Part shown: one piece after another, positions 58,184 through 64,000 of the stretch
Layout of the letters: each line of letters starts with the position of its first letter
Numbering within the stretch: the first letter of the stretch is position 1
Assembly: GCF_029892065.1 (NCBI RefSeq)
Contig: NZ_CP120373.1
Location: 1,299,501 to 1,363,500, forward strand
Source of the DNA: Sinorhizobium garamanticum
Lineage (GTDB): Bacteria; Pseudomonadota; Alphaproteobacteria; Rhizobiales; Rhizobiaceae
Direction of reading: 5' to 3'
DNA: 64,000 nucleotides
Notes under the pieces: generated by a model
What the model was told of the DNA's origin: nothing
What the model saw: only the letters and a program-made list of their open reading frames with translations
Databases searched by the model: none
Translations under genes and position numbers: made by a program

Positions 58184-59218
58184 TCAAGCGGCCTGCTTGC
58201 GTGGCTTGACGAGGCCGCGGTTGACGAGCAACTCGGCGATCTGGATGGCGTTGAGCGCGGCGCCCTTGCGCAGGTTGTCGGAGACGACCCACATGTTGAG
58301 GCCGTTCTCGACCGTCGCGTCCTCGCGGATGCGCGAAATATAGGTCGCATCTTCGCCAGCGCATTCGTAAGGCGTCACGTAGCCGCCGTTTTCATGCTTG
58401 TCGACCACCAGGCAACCCGGCGCCTCGCGCAGGATCTCGCGTGCCTCGTCAGCGGTAATTTCGTTCTCAAATTCGATATTGACCGATTCCGAATGACCGA
58501 TGAAGACGGGAACGCGCACGGCCGTGCAGGTCACCTTGATCTTCGGATCGAGCATCTTCTTGGTTTCCGCCAGAACCTTCCACTCTTCCTTGGTGTAGCC
58601 GTCTTCCATGAACACGTCGATGTGCGGGATGACGTTGAAGGCGATGCGCTTGGTGAACTTCTTGCTCTCGATCGGATCGGCAACAAAGACGGCGCGGGTC
58701 TGGTTGAAGAGCTCGTCCATGCCATCCTTGCCAGCGCCGGAAACCGACTGATAGGTGGAAACGACGACGCGCTTGATCTTGGCGCGGTCATGCAGCGGCT
58801 TCAGCGCGACGACGAGTTGGGCCGTCGAGCAATTCGGGTTGGCGATGATGTTCTTCTTGGAAAACAGCGTGATTGCATCCGGGTTGACTTCCGGGACGAT
58901 CAGCGGAACGTCGGCGTCGTAACGCCAGGCCGAGGAATTGTCGATGACGACGCAGCCCTGCTGGCCGATCTTCGGCGAATACTTCTGCGAAACCGCGCCG
59001 CCGGCCGACATCAGGCAGATATCGGTGTCAGAGAAATCATAAGTTTCGAGGTTGGAAACCTTCAGCGTCTTGTCGCCATAGGAAACTTCGGTACCGATGG
59101 ACCGCGACGAGGCGAGCGCCACGACTTCATCGGCGGGAAAACCGCGTTCCGAAAGGATGTTCAGCATCTCCCGGCCGACATTGCCGGTGGCGCCTGCGAC
59201 TGCAATCTTGAAACCCAT
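58184..59218 (-). CDS. asd: Aspartate-semialdehyde dehydrogenase
   Basis: 344-aa NADPH enzyme reducing aspartyl phosphate to the semialdehyde, the branch point for lysine, diaminopimelate, threonine and methionine. The Rossmann start VAGATGNVGREML and the catalytic Cys130 in ANPNCSTAQ are clear. Essential for cell-wall diaminopimelate. Its leader (about 59219-59360) contains a GGCCGGGG-type hairpin around 59297-59313. Confidence 0.97.
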   Translation of the reverse strand: MGFKIAVAGATGNVGREMLNILSERGFPADEVVALASSRSIGTEVSYGDKTLKVSNLETYDFSDTDICLMSAGGAVSQKYSPKIGQQGCVVIDNSSAWRYDADVPLIVPEVNPDAITLFSKKNIIANPNCSTAQLVVALKPLHDRAKIKRVVVSTYQSVSGAGKDGMDELFNQTRAVFVADPIESKKFTKRIAFNVIPHIDVFMEDGYTKEEWKVLAETKKMLDPKIKVTCTAVRVPVFIGHSESVNIEFENEITADEAREILREAPGCLVVDKHENGGYVTPYECAGEDATYISRIREDATVENGLNMWVVSDNLRKGAALNAIQIAELLVNRGLVKPRKQAA

Positions 59219-59769
59219 GATCTAAGCTCTCTTTCTGTCTCTCCTCGTCTGGTGGAGGGGGAAACCGCGCGGGAGGCCCGCTAGGTTTCCTGTCCCCGGC
59301 CGTACCGGGGAGAGAGCGGAGGGCCAGAGACGTCAGACGGTTTTCGTCGTCGTTTTGGCCGTTGTTTTGCTAGCGAGCGAGAAATGGCGAGCCTGCGCGG
59401 CGGCAAGTGCCGGCAAGATCGACGCTGCGATGGACGGACCGTTCGGTCGCATGGCGGTTTCCTCGTTCGCCGCTGCTCATACGCGGTTTTCGGCAAGAGT
59501 CAAGCCGCAGCCGGTGCCTGCCGCGATCGCTTCCCGGCAGTCATCGCCGAAAGAGCGAAAGCCGCGCCACACTTTCGCGTGATCCCGTTCCGGCGGCGCG
59601 CCCGATCGCCGCATTAGACGAAAGTCATAAGCCCAAAGCATCCCTGCCTCGGTCGCCGCTTTTCTGACATCCTCTCATCAGGCGCACCACGACCGGGCGT
59701 TCAGGGAGGAATATTCGGTCGGGGAATGGGCGCTCCAATATGCCGATTTTGGAGTGGAGGATCATCAAA
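59219..59769. other. 551-bp region without a recognised gene between asd and the MHS transporter
   Basis: It holds the asd leader and promoter (left) and the transporter promoter (right). Open frames here are short, arginine-rich and look like shadows. A CCCCGG/CCGGGG hairpin is at 59297-59313 and a T-rich stretch near 59340-59370. I see no RNA gene I can name. Confidence 0.5.
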
Positions 59770-61659
59770 ATGGCGAATGTCGCAACAATGGACGGCGCAA
59801 AAGCCCGTCCTATGACCGGCGAGGAGAAGAAGGTCATCTTCGCTTCATCGCTTGGTACCGTCTTCGAATGGTACGACTTCTATCTTTATGGCTCGCTTGC
59901 CGTTTATATCGGTGCGACCTTCTTCAGCTCGTACCCCGAAACGACGCGAAACATCTTCGCCCTGCTTGCTTTTGCTGCCGGTTTTCTGGTGCGCCCCTTC
60001 GGCGCGCTCGTTTTCGGACGTCTCGGTGACCTCGTCGGTCGCAAATATACGTTCCTCGTTACAATTCTGATCATGGGTCTTTCGACATTCCTCGTCGGTA
60101 TCCTGCCGGGCGCCGCGTCGATCGGTATTGCCGCTCCGATTCTGCTGCTTGTGCTGCGTATGCTTCAGGGCCTGGCTCTCGGCGGCGAATACGGCGGTGC
60201 TGCGACCTACGTGGCCGAACACGCGCCGCATGGGCGCCGCGGCTATTTCACCTCGTGGATTCAGACCACCGCAACGCTTGGCCTGTTCCTGTCGCTGGTG
60301 GTCATCCTGCTCGTCCAGTTCCTCGTCGGCAAGGAAGCGTTTGCCGCCTGGGGCTGGCGCATTCCGTTCCTGGTCTCCGTTGCGCTTCTTGGTGTTTCTG
60401 TCTGGATCCGCCTGAAGATGAACGAATCGCCTGCCTTCAAGAAGATGAAGGAGGAGGGCAAGGGCTCGAAAGCGCCGCTGTCTGAAGCCTTCGGCCAGTG
60501 GAAGAATGCCAAGATCGCGCTTCTGGCACTTTTCGGTGCCGTGGTCGGCCAGGCTGTCGTCTGGTATTCGGGCCAGTTCTACGCTCTGTTCTTCCTGACG
60601 GGCGTCCTCAAGGTCGACGGTCAGTCGGCGAACCTGATGGTTGCCGCCTCGCTGCTCCTCGGCACCGGCTTCTTCGTTTTCTTCGGTTGGCTTTCCGACA
60701 AGATCGGTCGCAAGCCAATCATCATGGCCGGCCTGCTGCTTGCAATGCTGACCTATTTCCCGCTGTTCAAGGCACTGACCTGGGCCGGTAACCCTGCCCT
60801 TGCCGAAGCGCAGGAAAGCGTCCGCGCGACGGTCACCGCCGCACCGGGCGACTGCAAGTTCCAGTTCAACCCGACCGGAACGGCGAAGTTCACCACCTCG
60901 TGCGACATCGCGACCGCCTTCCTGACCAAGAACTCCGTTCCCTATGACGTTGTGACCACGGCCGCGGCGGGAACGCCGGCGACCGTCAAGATCGGCGAAA
61001 CGACGATCAACAGCTACGATGCGGTTGCTGCCGGCGACAAGGCGAAGTCCGAGGATGCAGCCTTCAGCAAGCAGGTGAACATGGCGCTTCAGGCTTCCGG
61101 CTACCCGCTGGTGCGTGCAGCGGCGAAGGTTCCGGAATCCAAGCTCGACGCCTTCGTCGCGGCCAATCCGGAACTGGCGCTTGACGCGGCTGCTGTCCGC
61201 GCCGGCGAGAAGACCATGGTACCGGCCGACAAGCTGATTGCCGACAAGCTGCTGACCAAGGAAGAGGTCGGCGGCACCACGGAAATGGCGGTCTATTCGA
61301 TCGACAAGGGTGGTGTTTTCTCGATGGTGGCCGACCCAGCCCGCGTCAACTGGACGACGATCATCGCCGTGCTGACCGTGCTCGTCATCTACGTGACGAT
61401 GGTCTACGGCCCGATCGCCGCGCTTCTGGTTGAACTCTTCCCGACCCGCATCCGCTACACCGGCATGTCGCTGCCTTACCACATCGGCAACGGCTGGTTC
61501 GGCGGTCTGCTCCCGGCAACGGCCTTTGCGATGAGCGCGGCCCAGGGCGACATCTATTATGGCCTCTGGTATCCGATCGTCTTCGCCGGCATCACGCTGG
61601 TCATCGGCCTCTTGTTCCTGCCGGAGACCAAGGACCGCGATATCCACGCCATGGACTGA
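59770..61659 (+). CDS. MHS-family (proton symporter-type) MFS transporter with a large periplasmic insertion
   Basis: 629-aa inner-membrane transporter. Helices 1-9 (from VIFASSLGTVFEWYDFYLYG to IIMAGLLLAMLTYFPLF) and 10-12 (TTIIAVLTVLVIYVTMVYGP onward) are well formed, with the MFS loop GRLGDLVGRKYT and GWLSDKIGRKP. Between helices 9 and 10, residues about 340-527 form a ~185-residue hydrophilic insertion on the periplasmic side, with Cys362 and Cys378. Usual MHS proteins are 430-550 residues. The start is the ATG at 59770. The substrate is unknown (family: organic acids, betaines, shikimate). A strong terminator follows. Confidence 0.9.
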   Translation: MANVATMDGAKARPMTGEEKKVIFASSLGTVFEWYDFYLYGSLAVYIGATFFSSYPETTRNIFALLAFAAGFLVRPFGALVFGRLGDLVGRKYTFLVTILIMGLSTFLVGILPGAASIGIAAPILLLVLRMLQGLALGGEYGGAATYVAEHAPHGRRGYFTSWIQTTATLGLFLSLVVILLVQFLVGKEAFAAWGWRIPFLVSVALLGVSVWIRLKMNESPAFKKMKEEGKGSKAPLSEAFGQWKNAKIALLALFGAVVGQAVVWYSGQFYALFFLTGVLKVDGQSANLMVAASLLLGTGFFVFFGWLSDKIGRKPIIMAGLLLAMLTYFPLFKALTWAGNPALAEAQESVRATVTAAPGDCKFQFNPTGTAKFTTSCDIATAFLTKNSVPYDVVTTAAAGTPATVKIGETTINSYDAVAAGDKAKSEDAAFSKQVNMALQASGYPLVRAAAKVPESKLDAFVAANPELALDAAAVRAGEKTMVPADKLIADKLLTKEEVGGTTEMAVYSIDKGGVFSMVADPARVNWTTIIAVLTVLVIYVTMVYGPIAALLVELFPTRIRYTGMSLPYHIGNGWFGGLLPATAFAMSAAQGDIYYGLWYPIVFAGITLVIGLLFLPETKDRDIHAMD

Positions 61660-61723
61660 CGAGCCAATACCACGACGCGGGATGTGGAACCTTTCCTCAT
61701 CCCGCCGACGAACTCTCCCGACT

Positions 61724-61755
61724 CCGGCGCGGCCCTCCGCGCCGGCTTTTTATTT
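61724..61755 (+). terminator. Terminator of the MHS transporter gene
   Basis: CCGGCGCGG, CCCT loop, CCGCGCCGG, then CTTTTTATTT. It overlaps the stop codon of the convergent PAP2 gene (61750-61752). Confidence 0.9.
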
Positions 61756-62448
61756 ATCCCCTTGCTGTGAACTCGCGTTTTTCGGCGCCGGCCAGCCACC
61801 CGCGTCCAGCCGGAAGAGCCAGCCTTGCCGGGCGAAAACGAAGGCGACCATAACCGCGACCCAGAGGCCGAGCAGGAGGCCGGCGGCGACATCGCTCGGA
61901 TAGTGCGCGCCGACGATCACGCGCGAAATGCCGATCACCAGCGCCATTACGAGGAACAACGGCCGCAGCTGCGGCACCAGCATCGCGAAAGCGCCGAAGA
62001 ACGCGCCAGCGGCGGTCGAATGGCCGGAGGGGAAGCTTTCGAACAACCACTCGCCGGTGAAGGGTGAGAGGCTGTAGGCGCCGTAATCGGCGAAGAGTTC
62101 GGGGCGTGCGCGGCCGATCAGAAATTTGAGCCCATGCACGACCGTGCTCGCGGTTCCGACCGTCAGCAGGAAATAGGCGGACAGATTGCGCGCGGTTCGG
62201 GCCTTGTGCCGAACCGCATCTTGGCTCGAGGCGCGTCGGGCAATGAAGGCGATGAGCAGCAGGAAGGCCGAGGCGTAGATCATCCAGGCGGCGCTACCGA
62301 TATCGGTGATCGTCCGGTTGAAGTCGACGATCTCGTCTGGCAGGCCCTGCGCCCATTGCGACAGTTGCGGATCGAGAGGCGCAAGTGCCAGCACGAGGAT
62401 TAACGTGGTCAGCAAGATCCAGCCGGTGGAAGCAAGCGCCTGGTTCAT
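61750..62448 (-). CDS. PAP2-family phosphatase
   Basis: 232-aa inner-membrane phosphatase with about six helices. The three signature motifs are intact: KFLIGRARP (KX6RP type), FPSGHST and SRVIVGAHYPSD. Such proteins dephosphorylate lipid phosphates, lipid A or undecaprenyl pyrophosphate; which one is not predictable here. The ATG at 62448 follows GGAG. It is downstream of leuB on the same strand, separated by a strong terminator, so it has its own promoter. Confidence 0.93.
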   Translation of the reverse strand: MNQALASTGWILLTTLILVLALAPLDPQLSQWAQGLPDEIVDFNRTITDIGSAAWMIYASAFLLLIAFIARRASSQDAVRHKARTARNLSAYFLLTVGTASTVVHGLKFLIGRARPELFADYGAYSLSPFTGEWLFESFPSGHSTAAGAFFGAFAMLVPQLRPLFLVMALVIGISRVIVGAHYPSDVAAGLLLGLWVAVMVAFVFARQGWLFRLDAGGWPAPKNASSQQGDK

Positions 62449-62511
62449 ATTTGCTCCGTCCTTTTCTTCCGCATGTGAAGGCGAGCGGGAGGAAATCAAG
62501 ATGCCGCAATG

Positions 62512-62545
62512 AAAAACACCCCCGAAGAGCTCTTCGGGGGTGTTT
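62512..62545 (-). terminator. Terminator of leuB
   Basis: AAACACCCCCGAAGA and TCTTCGGGGGTGTTT, 15-bp perfect arms with a GC centre, followed on the minus strand by TTTC. It sits between leuB and the PAP2 gene. Confidence 0.9.
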
Positions 62546-62593
62546 GCTACGGAAACCGTCAGCTGCGATGGACGTTCGCCCCTGCCCGCCGGA

Positions 62594-63706
62594 TCAGGCC
62601 GAAAGCGCCTTGAACTCGGCGAGGATCGCGTCGCCCATCTCGCCAGTGCCGACCTGGCGCGCGCCCTCGCCCATGATGTCGCCGGTGCGGATGCCTTTGT
62701 CGAGCACGTTGGCGATCGCCCTTTCCAGGTTATCGGCTTCCTTCACGAGGTTGAAGGAATAGCGCAGGCACATGGCGAAGGAGGCAATCATGGCGATCGG
62801 GTTGGCAATACCATTGCCGGCAATGTCCGGTGCCGAGCCGTGCACGGGCTCGTAGAGCGCCTTGCGCTTACCGGTCTTCGGATCAGGCGCGCCGAGCGAG
62901 GCGGAGGGCAGCATACCGAGCGAGCCCGTCAGCATGGCGGCGACGTCGGACAACATGTCACCGAAGAGGTTGTCGGTGACGATCACGTCGAACTGCTTCG
63001 GCTGGCGCACCAGCTGCATGCCGCCGGCATCTGCCAGCATGTGCTCCAGCTGCACGTCGGCATATTTCGCCTTGTGCGTTTCGGTGACGACCTGGTTCCA
63101 GAGCACGCCGGATTTCATCACGTTGCGCTTTTCCATCGAGCAGACGCGGTTATTGCGCGTGCGGGCGAGCTCGAAGGCGACGCCGGCGATGCGCTCGATC
63201 TCGTAGGTGTCGTAGACCTGCGTGTCGATGCCGCGCTTCTGGCCGTTGCCGAGGTCGATGATCTCCTTCGGCTCGCCGAAATAGACGCCGCCGGTCAGTT
63301 CGCGCACGATCAGAATATCGAGGCCTTCGACCAGCTCCGGTTTCAAAGACGAGGCGTTGGCAAGCGCCGGATAGCAGATGGCGGGCCTCAGATTGGCGAA
63401 GAGCTCCAGATCCTTGCGCAGGCGCAGGAGGCCGGCTTCCGGGCGCACCTCGTAGGGTACCGTATCCCACTTCGGTCCGCCGACCGCGCCGAAGAGCACG
63501 GCATCGGCGGCGAGCGCCTTCGCCATGTCCCCTTCCGAAATCGCTGCGCCATGGGCGTCATAGGCCGAGCCGCCCACAAGGCCCTCATCCGTCACGAAAC
63601 CGGCATTAAGCTCGGCATTCATGTAGGCGATGATTTTGCGGACTTCCGCCATGGCTTCCGGGCCGATGCCGTCGCCGGGCAGAAGGAAGAGATTGCGCAC
63701 AGTCAT
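62594..63706 (-). CDS. leuB: 3-isopropylmalate dehydrogenase
   Basis: 370-aa NAD-dependent enzyme of leucine synthesis, oxidising and decarboxylating 3-isopropylmalate. The N-terminal [12 protein letters not shown], the catalytic [16 protein letters not shown] with its aspartates, and [18 protein letters not shown] are the family motifs. The start at 63706 gives MTVRNLF; upstream frame extension is not supported. It is divergent from the lysE-type gene. Confidence 0.97.
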   Translation of the reverse strand: MTVRNLFLLPGDGIGPEAMAEVRKIIAYMNAELNAGFVTDEGLVGGSAYDAHGAAISEGDMAKALAADAVLFGAVGGPKWDTVPYEVRPEAGLLRLRKDLELFANLRPAICYPALANASSLKPELVEGLDILIVRELTGGVYFGEPKEIIDLGNGQKRGIDTQVYDTYEIERIAGVAFELARTRNNRVCSMEKRNVMKSGVLWNQVVTETHKAKYADVQLEHMLADAGGMQLVRQPKQFDVIVTDNLFGDMLSDVAAMLTGSLGMLPSASLGAPDPKTGKRKALYEPVHGSAPDIAGNGIANPIAMIASFAMCLRYSFNLVKEADNLERAIANVLDKGIRTGDIMGEGARQVGTGEMGDAILAEFKALSA

Positions 63707-63879
63707 GGAAAGTCCTTCTCGAGGGGAAAACTCGCGCGCGTTCTTAGCGCAACTTCGTATCGAGGGAAATCTTTGTGACGAAAGAATTGTGCGCGCCGGC
63801 TCACCCACCCCTTCCCGTTTCCGCTTGACGGAATCACGCGCGGACGCTCGAATGGCCGGATTGCAACCGGGGATTCGAG

Positions 63880-64000
63880 ATGTCCGAGACGCTTCTTGTC
63901 GGTGCCTTTCTCGCAGCGCTTTCCTATACGCTGATCCCCGGCCCCGCCTTTCTGGCGCTGCTGGGCATCGGTGCCGGCCAGGGCCGGAAGGCCGGCGCGC
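63880..64000 (+). CDS. LysE/RhtB-family exporter (5' part)
   Basis: Only the first 40 codons are in the window: [16 protein letters not shown], then [20 protein letters not shown]. The PGP motif followed by a second helix is the hallmark of the LysE/RhtB amino-acid exporter family. The substrate cannot be inferred from this part. Confidence 0.8.
   Translation, partial: MSETLLVGAFLAALSYTLIPGPAFLALLGIGAGQGRKAGA

Noticed and set aside
59845..61647. 600-codon open frame on the minus strand
   Set aside because: It is antisense to the MHS transporter, with a low-complexity charged composition and no family features.

Overview
The window is a GC-rich alphaproteobacterial chromosome segment, best explained as a Sinorhizobium/Ensifer-type rhizobium. 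Two things point there. It carries several copies of the ~107-bp RIME repeat known from rhizobial intergenic regions, and it has the gene order typical of alphaproteobacterial replication origins: dnaQ-coaE-aroE-maf-PPSR facing hemE-hemJ-rho-mnmE-mnmG-rsmG-parA-parB. No rRNA, tRNA, IS element, prophage or CRISPR array was recognised. Gene density and codon use look uniform, so this is mostly core chromosome.
Layout. 1-5.8 kb: a sugar-acid type catabolic cassette (periplasmic sugar-binding protein, aldo/keto reductase, UxaA-family dehydratase, HpcH/HpaI aldolase) with an unusual GntR regulator carrying two DNA-binding domains. 6-9.9 kb: an aromatic-L-amino-acid-decarboxylase-like enzyme directly followed by a succinate-semialdehyde-type dehydrogenase, then a nitroreductase. 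9.9-16.6 kb: gyrB, an XRE regulator, a Smr protein, MltA, a Tim44-like protein, FxsA and SecB. 16.7-30 kb: the origin domain. The 406-bp hemE/PPSR intergenic region looks like oriC (DnaA boxes plus an AT-rich stretch), and a family of parS-like TGTTTCACGTGAAACA sites surrounds it near parAB. 30-35 kb: holA, lptE, leuS and a PLP-binding YggS homologue. 35.5-42 kb: a propionyl-CoA synthetase-like enzyme and an acetyl-CoA synthetase flank a LysR regulator, a solitary ectoine synthase gene and the cell-cycle regulator trcR. 42-50 kb: an SDHAF4-like factor, htpX, an RsmB-type rRNA methyltransferase, a heparinase-like protein, purH and a UMF1-type transporter. 50-64 kb: a giant NAD-glutamate dehydrogenase, pdxY, beta-carbonic anhydrase, a lytic transglycosylase, asd, an MHS-family transporter with a large periplasmic insertion, a PAP2 phosphatase, leuB and the start of a LysE-type exporter.
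How the genes fit together. The centre holds the parts that start replication and segregate chromosomes (oriC, parS, ParA/ParB, DnaQ, HolA, GyrB, TrcR). dnaA is not in the window. Around them are housekeeping genes for haem, tRNA modification, shikimate, CoA, purine, leucine and aspartate-family synthesis. The flanks hold catabolic and transport genes. The most interesting points are the parS family (some sites inside coding sequence), RIMEs that repeatedly sit just upstream of genes, a RIME that supplies a stop codon, the orphan ectC, the dual-HTH GntR, the acs tandem operators and the transporter insertion.
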